From the NCBI GenBank assembly GCA_003313425.1, contig NHZP01000004.1, positions 1,984,001 through 2,048,000 on the forward strand: a DNA stretch of 64,000 nucleotides. Direction: 5' to 3'. Both the position numbers and the translations under genes were made by a program. The DNA is from Pseudopyrenochaeta lycopersici (Eukaryota; Ascomycota; Dothideomycetes; Pleosporales; Pseudopyrenochaetaceae). The notes below the pieces were generated by a model. It was not told where the DNA came from, made no database searches, and was given only the letters and a program-made list of their open reading frames with translations. Shown in pieces: positions 43,530 to 53,934 of this stretch (position 1 is the first letter of the stretch; every line of letters begins with the position of its first letter).

Positions 43530-45330
43530 ATGGCAACAAACATGTCCAACTCCCACTGGGAGATACCCTCCGGGTCCCATACTGTTGGGGACGCAACATT
43601 TTTATCCATATTTCTCCGGCCGAGCAGTGCTATAGTCTTTCTTGTCACGATAATTTTAATTGGGATTTCAAGCTGGAAGACCTTGGAGAAAGGAAAGAAG
43701 GAGAAGATTGGCCTCGGCGAAGTTATTGGAAACGTCGGTGACCATGACTTTCACAAGGCGCTCTATGATGGGTATTTCAAAGTAGGCCATGCATCTTCTC
43801 GCACCAAGTAATTTTCTAAATGGTGTAAAATAAAAACTAATGAGATATAGCACAAGGACACGCTTTTCACCATCCCCACTGCCCACCACGCCATGACTAT
43901 CGTGCCAGCTAAATTCCTTGACGAGATCAAAGCACTTCCAGAAAGCATACTATCCTTTCAAAAGCAAGTCACTGCACGTTTTCTTGGTAAATATACCGGT
44001 CTCGGCGTTAATGACACGCTTGTGCACTCTGTCAAAGTAGACTTGACAAAGAACATTCCTCGAATCATGGCTGAACTGCAAGACGAAGTAGGATATGCGG
44101 TCGGAGAGCATATTGGCGAGTGCGAAGACTGGACCGCGTACCCACTTTATTTCATGCTCACACATTTGGTGGCATTATTGAGTGGAAGGATATTTGTAGG
44201 GCATCCACTGAGCAGAGATCCGACCTGGCTCCATGCTACCGTCAGGTATACTATTGATGGATTCACCGGTAAATATCATTCACATCAATTTCAGGGCATG
44301 TGAAAATGCTAAAAATGGCATAGGTGCTGAGAAGCTCTGGAATTACCCTCGAATCCTGCATCCCATTATGCAGTACCTTATCCCCGAAGTCCGCATGGTG
44401 CATTCCTATCTCTCCAACGGTGCAAAAATGCTGGCTCCAATCATCAAATCTCGCCAAAATGCAACGACGGTCTCTGAGAAAGACAAGCCATCCGATATGA
44501 TTCAATGGATCATTGACAACTCAGATCCCAAAGACAAAGGCAACGTTGCATACATTACCAAAACCCAGATGCTTATATCTGTCGTTGCAATTCATACGAC
44601 GACTATGACAATGACTCAAGTGATTTTTGATTTGTTGGCACATCCTGAGTACATCGGCATCTTGAGGGACGAAATCCAATTGGTGAAGCCGACTGAGGAT
44701 GAACCATGGACTAAAGCAAAGATCGCGGGGTTGAAGAAAATGGATAGCTTCATGAAGGAGAGCCAAAGATTCAGGCCGCCAGGGTTGGGTATGCATACAT
44801 TCCCCGCTAGTGCACTATGAGAGTCGATTCTAATGACATCCAAAGTTACTATGAATCGCCAAGTCGAGCGAGAGCTCAAGCTCAGCAATGGCTTGACCTT
44901 ACCAAAAGGCGCGCACATTGGTATCGCAGCCGGAAGTAATGCTCTAGATCCTGAACTCTACCCTAACCCTACGGAATTCGACGGTCTGCGCTTCCTTAAG
45001 TTGCGAAATCTCCCTGGGAATGATAACAAATACCATGTAAGCCAATTTAGCCCTTAATACTACTGGTTCCTGGAATTCATAAACAACTAATACTGTCGAC
45101 AGTTTGTTACAACCGGTCCCGATCAACTACATTGGGGTGTTGGCACGCATGCCTGCCCAGGCCGCTTCTTCGCCGCGTATGAAATCAAGGTTCTTCTCGC
45201 AAAGATCTTGATGACCTACGATATCAAGCTTGAGGGCGATGTGAACAGTAGACCAGAAGATGTCGCAATCGATATCCGTGTCGTACCAAACCCCATGGCA
45301 AAGGTTCAATTCAAAAAGAGGAAGGCTTGA
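43530..45330 (+). CDS. Cytochrome P450, ent-kaurene-oxidase/indole-diterpene-oxidase-like class
   Basis: 517 residues in five exons: 43530-43781, 43851-44268, 44324-44788, 44846-45036 and 45103-45330. A membrane anchor (AIVFLVTIILIGISSW) lies at about residues 34-49. The I-helix reads AIHTTT, the K-helix ExxR is ESQR, and the heme loop is WGVGTHACPGRFFA with Cys460. The first position is Trp rather than the usual Phe. The CPGRFFA ending and AIHTTT are typical of fungal kaurene-oxidase-like P450s that work on diterpenoids and related isoprenoids. A second ATG (residue 5) could also be used. The class fits a terpenoid pathway with the squalene synthase 3.4 kb downstream. Confidence 0.88.
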
Positions 45331-46152
45331 GTACTTGCAATATGCGAGGGTGAGCTTACTGATTCTAATTTCTGTAGAAACTTGGACTCGGGGAAGCAGA
45401 GATGAATCTGTCTCTTCTCAAGCTTCAGGGATGCGTAGTAGTTTTATTTGGTTTCGAGCATTTGATGTTCCTGCGCCGGACAGTCGCAGACCTACGTATT
45501 TATGTATATACCGGATGCGCATTCATGGCAAATCAAAATTGGTACCAAGCTTCCATCAATAGTGTTCCACTAAAGAAATCTCCTAAATCAAGCAATATTA
45601 TATTGTGCCTGAAACCTACAATGACCTGTGCCAGTATGCCTTCTGCCTAGCAGTCGTCAAGACTAGCACCATGAAAGTTTTCTCAGAACAAGAATTCAGC
45701 GACTGCATTTACTCTTGCTTGAGTGGCTGCAAGGACTACTACCTGCTTATCGATAGATATGACTGAAAGTACCTGCATTATGCAAAGAATTGCCCGGATT
45801 GCGTATTACAACATTGAGTCGGCTCCATCGGATCGGACGTCCGCAGTGCAACCTTGCTTGATAGCAAGGCGGTCAAGCCGGTACAGCGGTATAGAACCCA
45901 ACCCCACAATGTCTTGTACTCAGTAATGTCTTTCCGCTTTCGATGCGCTTTCGATGGCCCCAACGGGCCTCAGTGGTCAGTTGGAGAGTTCGGTCGATTT
46001 GCGGACTGTCTTGTTGTCAGCATCCGCCTTGACAACGCTACTGAGGTGAGGAACGAGATATTTCAACATATATCGGAGTCGTAGTCAATATATAAAACAT
46101 CCCAATAAGGACGGCACTGGACTGAACAGTCTGAGATCACGTCGAAGCTTTC
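45331..46152. other. Intergenic, promoter of the third P450 gene
   Basis: 822 bp. A TATA box is at 46091-46097. Small open frames on both strands near 45720-46080 have no recognisable motif. Confidence 0.5.
46091..46097 (+). promoter_or_regulatory. TATA box of the third P450 gene
   Basis: TATAAAA, 56 nt upstream of the first ATG at 46153. Confidence 0.4.
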
Positions 46153-47886
46153 ATGATGATGTTCTATATACTTGCGGCGGTCGTAGCGCTAGGCTTTGTG
46201 AGGCACTTGTACAAACATCGCCGTGCTCCCCCGGGGACTAGGTACCCTCCTGGGCCTATGGGTAGGTTGAAACCTCTTCAATCTTTCTAGGAATGTTCCA
46301 CTCATAATCCTAGGTCTCCCTCTCATCGGACGCGTCTGGGACATACCTCGCCAACATAGCTACAAGCGTTTCAAAGCATGGTCAGACCGACATGGGCCAA
46401 TATTTAGTATCAATATCTTTGGCATCAACCATATCTGGCTCGCATCCGACAAGATTGCGAATGATCTCCTTGCTAAGCGAGCAACAAAACACTCTGATAG
46501 ACCTAGCATCAATCAGTTACTAGACAGCAAAACTGAGCCTGAGTATCTTCCTCTGCTTGGATATAATGGTATGCCCTTGCTACAGTCTCTTCTTAACATT
46601 ATTTCTGACCGCAGCATAGATATTTGGAAACGTCAACGCAGAATTGTGACCCAATTCATGACCAACTCATCAAGAACTAAATTTCACCAAGTTCCCTACC
46701 TTGAACTCGGTCAATTTCTTACTGAACTTATTGCAACACCAACAAACTACGAAACAATCATGGAGAACTACACTGGCCGCGTGATCTCCCGGCTTGCTTT
46801 CGGTGTCCCCGATCATTATGAAGACATTAAGATGTATTCACATGGCCTGCTCAAAGCCATTTCCCCAGCGGCGTACATTACGAACATCATTCCACAGTTG
46901 AAGTCTCTCCCTGCGTGGATCAGTCCCTGGAAATGGACAGAGAAAAGCAGACATTCCGCCGAGCGTGTCTTCTTCATGCGCATGCTAGAGAATGTAAAAG
47001 AGCGTATTTCGAATAAAACTGCAGCACCAAGCTATATGAAAGAGGTCATCGACAATCAATCCAAGACCAAGCTTCCAGATACCGAAGCGGCTTACATCGT
47101 TGGTATGATTGGGCTGGCGGGCGTTCTCACTACGTCGAGTTCAATGATGACCTATATCCTCGCGATGACTTTGTATCCGCATTGGCAGAAGAAGCTACAG
47201 GAGGAGGTAGATAGGGTTTGTGGTAACCGACTACCCGAGCTTTCGGATAGTCCGAATATGCCCATACTAAGGGCTGTGGTCATGGAGCTCATTCGGTGGA
47301 GACCAATCACGCCAAGTAGTAAGTGAAGGGCGCAGAAACGAAATTCCCAGAGACACTAACATATTTTCAAGGTATTCCACATGAGACGACCGAGGATGAC
47401 ATCTATGACGGCTACTTCATTCCCAAAGGGACTTACATTCACCCAAATCAGTGGGCCATCACCCGTGACACGTCCATGTACCCCGACCCCGAAGTCTTCA
47501 ACCCCGATCGCTGGCTGAATCCTGTATATCCAACCTACAAAGAGCCCATCACAAAGTTTCCTAGTATCCAAAACTTTACCACCTTTGGCTACGGCCGACG
47601 CCTCTGCATGGGCATGGATCTCGTGGAACAGGAATTCTTCGTCGCAATGGGCGCAATGGCTTGGGCGTGCCAGATTGAGAAAAAGAGAGACGAACTTGGT
47701 AGAGAAATTCATGTCCCAGAGCATGAGTATTCTACATATCTAATCAGTAGGCCCAAGACCTTTGCGTTTAATTTGATGCCGAGAAGCGAGAAGAAAGTCC
47801 GTCAGATTGAGGAGTTTCATGCGAGGGCACGGAGGGAGTTGGATCCGCCCTACGGAGAGACTTCCCCTGTAAAGCAAGCATTTTAG
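46153..47886 (+). CDS. Cytochrome P450, O-methylsterigmatocystin-oxidoreductase-like class
   Basis: 525 residues in four exons: 46153-46261, 46314-46568, 46620-47318 and 47372-47886. Three consecutive ATGs open the frame (MMMFYILAAVVALGFVRHLY), giving a short membrane anchor, then the hinge YPPGPMGLPLIG. The I-helix is AGVLTTSS, the K-helix ExxR is ELIR, and the heme loop is FGYGRRLCMG with Cys433. This class includes CYP64-like and many uncharacterised fungal tailoring P450s. Three P450s of different classes within 8.5 kb point to a multi-step oxidative pathway. The enzyme is followed, on the opposite strand, by squalene synthase. Confidence 0.9.
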
Positions 47887-48724
47887 TGGAATGCAATAGA
47901 CGTAAGTTACAGCGTCGATAGGGTTATTTACCCAGCATCAGTCTTTACACTCTAGAAAGACCCAAAGGCTCTCGTAGACTCTTGCATGAAAGTATGTCAG
48001 ATGAAGTGTTTTATCAATAGAAGTTCTTATTGGTTATCTCAAGTGAAGGTAATCAAACAGAGACAAATTGCGCCTAAGGATGTGTGACTTGCTGATAAGG
48101 CTGCCGAAAATCACAATCCCAGAAAGCCCTTTAGGGCTTGCCAGGTTACCGCTCTTGGAATGAAGGGTTCGATCGGTACACATAGTTACAGCTATGCAAC
48201 ATCAGATGGAAACTGCTGAAACGTAGCTGATTCGGCGCAAAAATTGTCCCACTTGTTCCCATACAATCTATTTGCCGGTATCCCCCCGGATTTTCAAGTC
48301 GGTTGCAATAGATTCTTCCTGTTTAACAACATGATCGGTAATTCCTAGATGATGGTAAAAAAACATATGGCTCGGCAGATATATTCGAAATTTGAAGCAG
48401 CTATAGAAGGACTCAATTCGTACGCGGTTCTTTTGCTCCAGACGCAGCTAGCGCTCCATGTTGCTTTGCTCGCCAGGTCGCAATGCGATTTCACGGGATA
48501 CTTCTGGAAGGAAATTCACTTGATCGCATATTTGGGTTATATATAATCAGTACTATTACAATTCCTTGCAGCCTTCGTACGCATTTGCAATGTTTTCAGT
48601 CTCGCTAAAGGATTTCGAAGTGGAAAGTTTACGCTGTTCCAACCCTGCAAATGCGAGAGCAGGGTGAATATTGAAGACCCAAATGGCGACAATCTATTGA
48701 CATTATCAGTGGTTTGATTAAAAG
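47887..48724. other. Convergent intergenic stretch
   Basis: 838 bp between the P450 and squalene synthase 3' ends. A perfect hairpin AAGCCCT-TT-AGGGCTT lies near 48124 to 48139. Nothing coding recognised. Confidence 0.5.
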
Positions 48725-50053
48725 TTAAGGAACTGTTCTTACTATCACAACAATGATCAGGCCAAAACTTGTAGAGATCTTCGTGACCATTACACTCTGC
48801 TGGTCCCTCTTTGCTCTTTCCCTCTCTCCCTGCTGTGCGTTTATAGTTGAATTTCTATCTGTACTAGCCGAAAGAGCATGCTGACTCTGAACGGAGAACA
48901 TGGAGTCAATGAAATTCTCAATCTTGCGGCAGGCCAGGCTGATCTCGCGAAAATGGGGATCAGTAGGGTTGTTCCTCTGGTATATTTTCTTTATATATCG
49001 CCTGAATACTTCGCATACAAGTTGAAAATTTGTTGACTTAATCATGAGCTGACAGGCTGCGCCTTTTGTGATTTTGACGTGACGGTCGAAGATTGCCGAA
49101 TTCTGGAACGAGAGCTCGAGTGTCGCTATAGCCATTGATTGCGGTATAGCAATGAATCTGAACACTGAATCATCCTTAATGGTTGAGATATACAATAAAC
49201 ATCCCTCGACTTTGCCCAGGGCGATGAGCACCATCTCACTGCTGCATTTCAATGCTTGTTGCTGGTTCTGTGGCAAAAACAGATCGCTGAATTCGTCCAC
49301 GTACTTAGACCAGAGCTCCTTGGGCCAGAAGCATCGCTTCTGACTGTGGTCTTCCCATAAATCGCGTATGATATTTGTTTGCTGCAAGAATTGACCCATT
49401 GATTCTATCGGCTGAGATTTCTGCAGGATGGCCGGGTTCGCAAGATCAGCCTTGACGAACAACAGTGTCAAACCCTCGCCAACGATTCCTGCAACCCAGT
49501 GGCAGTAACGCTCATACTCTGTGATGGATTGGATACCAAAAACGTTGCTGTGCGCATTTCGAGCGTAGTCTGCCATGCCATTACCCATCCGCTTCGTAAT
49601 GTCTTGAATAATAACCCTGTACTCGTGCTTCATTCCGCCGAACTCTCTAGATACGCAGCCAAAATTGACGAGCACTGCCCTATCTTTCTCATTAGGACCG
49701 TTGCCATTGTAATTCCAGCTCTTGTCATCGACGTGTATATGAAAATTGCGCAATAAGGGCTCCTTCTCCTCGATACTGATAGTCATGTCATCTTCAATGG
49801 TGTCGAGACTGCGTAGAATAAGGTAGAATATGCAAACCGGGACATGAAGCTCAGGGTGAAGTTCTTGAAGAACAGCTACAAACGAGCGCGATGTCAATTC
49901 GAGAAAGCGGTAACATTCCTTCAGGTCATCTGACTCCTTGCTCTTATCGCGCCTGTGGACAGGACTGTGCCATAGATTCCATTGAATGATGGCATACAAC
50001 TCTTTGAACTGGAAGAAGAAGTAGTAGTAGAAGAGTCTTCCGAAGTGTGACAT
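48725..50053 (-). CDS. Squalene synthase paralogue (ERG9-like)
   Basis: An intronless gene of 442 residues. The family condenses two farnesyl diphosphates head-to-head to presqualene diphosphate and reduces it with NADPH to squalene, on the ER. The start is the ATG at 50053, where the protein aligns with the usual N-terminus (IIQWNLWHSPVH). The first Asp-rich motif is DTIEDDM at 84-90; Tyr180 and Tyr183 sit in EYERYCHWVAGIVGEG. The second Asp-rich motif is D231-L-W-E-D235 within QQTNIIRDLWED, where the family normally has K-T-N-I-I-R-D-Y-L-E-D. FWPKELW and IPQSMAIATLE follow as expected. The C-terminal hydrophobic run (GLIIVVIV) is shorter than a normal membrane anchor. With three P450s, an SDR and two RTA1-like genes nearby, this is probably a pathway or resistance copy, not the housekeeping gene. 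Confidence 0.93.
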   Translation of the reverse strand: MSHFGRLFYYYFFFQFKELYAIIQWNLWHSPVHRRDKSKESDDLKECYRFLELTSRSFVAVLQELHPELHVPVCIFYLILRSLDTIEDDMTISIEEKEPLLRNFHIHVDDKSWNYNGNGPNEKDRAVLVNFGCVSREFGGMKHEYRVIIQDITKRMGNGMADYARNAHSNVFGIQSITEYERYCHWVAGIVGEGLTLLFVKADLANPAILQKSQPIESMGQFLQQTNIIRDLWEDHSQKRCFWPKELWSKYVDEFSDLFLPQNQQQALKCSSEMVLIALGKVEGCLLYISTIKDDSVFRFIAIPQSMAIATLELSFQNSAIFDRHVKITKGAACQLMIKSTNFQLVCEVFRRYIKKIYQRNNPTDPHFREISLACRKIENFIDSMFSVQSQHALSASTDRNSTINAQQGERERAKRDQQSVMVTKISTSFGLIIVVIVRTVP

Positions 50054-53044
50054 TTTGGGCCAATGCGATGACAGTGTGAAATGCGGGTAAGCGCAGGCGA
50101 TGGCAGCGGGTCTGAAGAAATTTCTGTATTGTTGTTGCAACTACTGCGGCTTCGAAATTTCGCCTATTAGAAGCTATTATCATTTGTAGGAGATCGTCTA
50201 TTTCGTCGGGAAACTGTACTGCGGCTATCTTATGTTGGGGCGCAGCAGCAAACGGGGGTGGGATTTGCCGACGGTGTCGGAATATAAACAAACCCGCATA
50301 TGTTCAAATTTGCTCTCAAGGGAGAGCCTAGTTCTTCAAGACATTGCCTCCTTTATTCCTAGTACCAATAGAAGCAACTATAATAAGATAATTTTGACAC
50401 AGGCACAAGCTCCTACTACCCGAGAGTTCAGATGAGAAGAGGCCGGGCTAGAGGGCGGTGGCCTCGACCAGCCATGCGGTGGAAAAACATGTACAACTTA
50501 AAACTCTTGACACTATTATAAAAACCGTGACTGCTCCCTGGCTAGTGCAGAAAAGTAGAATGTTAAGACGCGACTTTTCAAGCCCGGAAGAATCAATTTG
50601 GTATCGCAAAGTTAGAGCGTTGAAAATTGCAGCACCCCACACGTAAGTGGCCACACAATATCATCGCCCATTACAGTAGAGACCTTAATAGGAAACTATC
50701 TTTCTACAAAGCGTAAAAATTAAAGCTCTAGTAGTCTAAGCTCGCAATGTCGGACAAGTGAAGCGCACGATAACAAATCTCTTGTGTATTGGAGCAAAGG
50801 TCCCGAAAGCGTAGGGTTGTGTTGGTATACCTGTTCAACGCAGTGCCTCTAGCTCACATAGTAAATTCGCATCCAGTGCTCTTGAGATATCCGGTGCTTC
50901 TGTCGTAGAATCGTATTCTCGCTGCGCTGGGAGCTTGGCGCTGGGGCTGTGCGGTACGCAAGCGAGAACGAGTACGAAGGGTCCAAAGATGTACGATGGG
51001 TCAAACGTGCAAAGTCGCGTTCTGTCCCGTGTACTTCTGACAACTCAGTCCCAATTTAATCTTACAAATCCGGGAGAGCCGGACTGATATGGATACACTA
51101 TGCGCGTCTCATCCTCCATTCCTTTGTCTTCACAAATGCCCAGTGCCATGGAGGCAGAAGCGAATATCAAGAAACGAGAGCAAAAAGTTACGGTCACTGT
51201 CGCTAAAAGAAGTCGAACGTATGGTAGCTACAAGTACACATTGAGCCTCGATCTGAGTCAGGTAGCGTGACGGAACCATTCCTCGTAGTCGATGTAGAGC
51301 TCATAGCGCCATCCGTGTTCAGAGAGGAAAAAGTTGCATGATAAAGCTTGACAAAAAGGGTACGACATTAGTCTTCATTTCTTAAATATGGTGACTCACC
51401 AAACCAGATAGGTCGAAATTCTGGAGCTATAACAAAATTAACTTCGAGCCAGCCTTCGAAAATTGTGCAACCGTCTTCTAAGTAGCGAGGATTAGCCAGG
51501 CCAGCCATTAAAAATAACCTCGGAATGGCGACCCTTCATTGCACGATGTTGTCAAATGCCTCGACCTGCTACATTATTCAAACAAATCTAATAGTACTTA
51601 CGAGGAAATTTGAGGAATTTGGCATCCAGATGCATCAAATGCTGCTCAAGAGAAGGACCTCATTGATTCCGTAAGGCGTATCGCCAATTGAAACCGCCAA
51701 TCTATCTCAACCGTTGTGCACTTGCGATAATACTGCTCCAATCTAACTAACCATTGAAGCCAAAATTGCATTCTTGGAGTTGCTAATAAACTGGCTATTC
51801 TCACGGCAATCGCTGATGGCGTCCTCTGAGAAACAAGAATCGCCCGCGCTATCACCGACTGGTAGGAATATAGTAGCACTGAACTCCCCCTCATTCTCAC
51901 AACCTCATTCGTTTTATAAGTCATTCATGCCCAAGATAATAACAGGATCTCATAAAATGCATATAATTGTTGGAAAACATGAGCCATTCCGACCGAACGA
52001 CGATGGGGGAACGGATGATAATCAAACTTCAGCGGCCTCATAATATCCGATTAGAATGGTCCCGTGCAAGATAACTATTTCGAGTCAGGAATTTATATTT
52101 CTTCTATTTTGTCGGAAGTAGCTCCAGGCTTGGCTCTGATATCATCAAGTGAAAACCTCAGTCTCCTCTACCGAGTAAACTACGAACGACTGCTGGTGGG
52201 TGACTTGGCAGAGTTGATGAGAATATGATTGTACTTCTAATAAGGCCCAAAGTAATCTCATTATCGAGCCTGTTCGCCTTGATTCTACTTCATCCTCACT
52301 GTACTGAGCTAAGAAATGTTGTAAGGGTGCAAGGATGCTATGGGACTTATACCTCGATATTGGTAGTATATCAAGAATGCAGGAGTTGGTACTAATCCAT
52401 TGAATTACATATAATGTTCCACCAATTCCTAAGGTCATGAAATCTTGAAACAGGCATCGCCTCTAAACCTTTGTGCAACAGGATGGTAGAGCAAACCAAA
52501 AAGAGGTGCAATTTACTCCTAGGCTTCCTTGGTGCCCCAATAACAAGTTTTTAAAGATAGTGTTTAAAAAAACCCTGTATTAGAATCCTATGCGTTAGAC
52601 GACGGAAATTTGCAGAAATCACAATGAGAAGACTTCAAGTCATCCCCCTATCTACTGGTTGTCTCTGGGACCGCATCAACAGAAACAGAAAATTGCCAGT
52701 TTTGATTTTAATCGTAAGGTATTTTGATGTATTTTAGGGGTTAAGATCCTGTGGCTGTGCTTGCTTGGCTTTTGCGTGTCGTATACCGTACCGCGTTCCA
52801 TGTGGGTCCGTATATGTATTCGCAACCTCCCCGGCTACTAAGCAAAGATCCTTGTAGGATTCCGTGATGTGTTTAAAAACCGAATCCATTGCTCATATGA
52901 AGCAATCATATGCCACGCTCCTTTCATTTTCTCTCTTCAGATATTTACGATCACTACCATCCTCAATATATATGTTTCTGTTTCTTTCAGGCTCTTTACA
53001 CTCGATCAGATCTTAATTTCTCACCCGTTTGGCAGGTCTCTACA
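50054..53044. other. Intergenic, 3 kb, AT-rich
   Basis: Promoters of the squalene synthase gene (left, minus strand) and of the RTA1-like gene (right). CCGACGGTGTCGG at 50268-50280 is the one regulatory candidate. Between 50.4 and 52.9 kb there are only short frames on both strands without motifs; I specifically looked for pieces of a cyclase or prenyltransferase and saw none. Confidence 0.55.
50268..50280. promoter_or_regulatory. CCGAC-N3-GTCGG palindrome upstream of squalene synthase
   Basis: CCGACGGTGTCGG has perfect five-base inverted arms and lies 215 nt upstream of the squalene synthase ATG. The CCGAC half-site is the one repeated in the exporter promoter. Candidate Zn2Cys6 target, by form only. 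Confidence 0.35.
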
Positions 53045-53934
53045 ATGGCAGGCCCGAACGGACTATACAAATATGAGCCCAACCAAATAGGTGCTGTTGT
53101 TGCCATGTTTCTTTTCGGCCTTAGCAGCGCATACCATTTCTTTCAAATGATACGATCACGGGCATGGTTTTATAGCTCTTTTGTTGTCGGAGCAATCAGT
53201 ATGTCATGACATGTCCCTAAATATCTGCCAACAGCTAACACATATCAGTGATGACAATCGGCTATGTCTTCCGCTATCTATCTGCGCGATCACCAAACGA
53301 ACTCATGCTCTACATCGGCCAATCCTTGGGCATTATGCTGCCGCCATCGCTCTATGCTGCTACAATCTACATGATATATGGCCGCCTCGTCGTCTTCGTC
53401 AACGCGACTGAAGCTTCTGTCATTCGTCCCACATGGGTTACCAAGATTTTCGTTTGCGGCGATCTTCTTGCCTTCTTCATGCAAATGGGCGGTGGTGGTA
53501 TGATGGCAAGTGAGGGCATGGCGGACCTAGGGCAGAAGCTCGTACTCTTCGGTCTTGGAGTGCAACTCATATTCTTCGGGTTTTTCCTCTTCATTGCGCT
53601 GACGTTTTGGAAGCGCATGCGCCAATCACCAAGACGATATTCTATCCCGCAGTACGGAAATCATGGGTGGGAGACATTGTTGAAGATGCAGTTATGCGCC
53701 GCAGTCATCATTATCGCTCGCTGTATTTTCCGTGTTATCGAATTTTCGCAAGGCTCCGGCGGGTACTTGTTCCATCATGAAATTTACATGTACGCATTTG
53801 ACGCGGTACCCATGTTCTTCGTGCAGGCGATGATGCACTTTGTGTATGCTGCAGAGGTGTTCGGCGTGGGGCGATCGATGCGACTGCGAAAGACCGAAAG
53901 TATAATCAACCTGTACGAGAGAAGCGAGGCCTAG
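53045..53934 (+). CDS. RTA1-like seven-TM protein, first copy
   Basis: 279 residues in two exons, 53045-53198 and 53249-53934. The open frame extends upstream of the ATG at 53045, but the ATG context (ACAATGGCA) and family length favour it. It shows the RTA1 pattern: a short N-terminus YKYEPNQ, seven hydrophobic segments, YVFRYLSA after segment two, YMIYGRLV, PTWVTKIFVCGDLLAFFMQ in the middle, and RCIFRVIEFSQGSGGYLFHHE before the last segments. RTA1 and RSB1 of yeast give resistance to 7-aminocholesterol and sphingoid bases, and the family is described as lipid-translocating. Close to a squalene synthase it may protect membranes from, or move, a sterol-like product; that role is inferred. Confidence 0.9.

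Noticed and set aside
48120..48190. Possible tRNA around GGGTTCGATCGG
   Set aside because: No matching acceptor, D- or anticodon arms could be paired around it.
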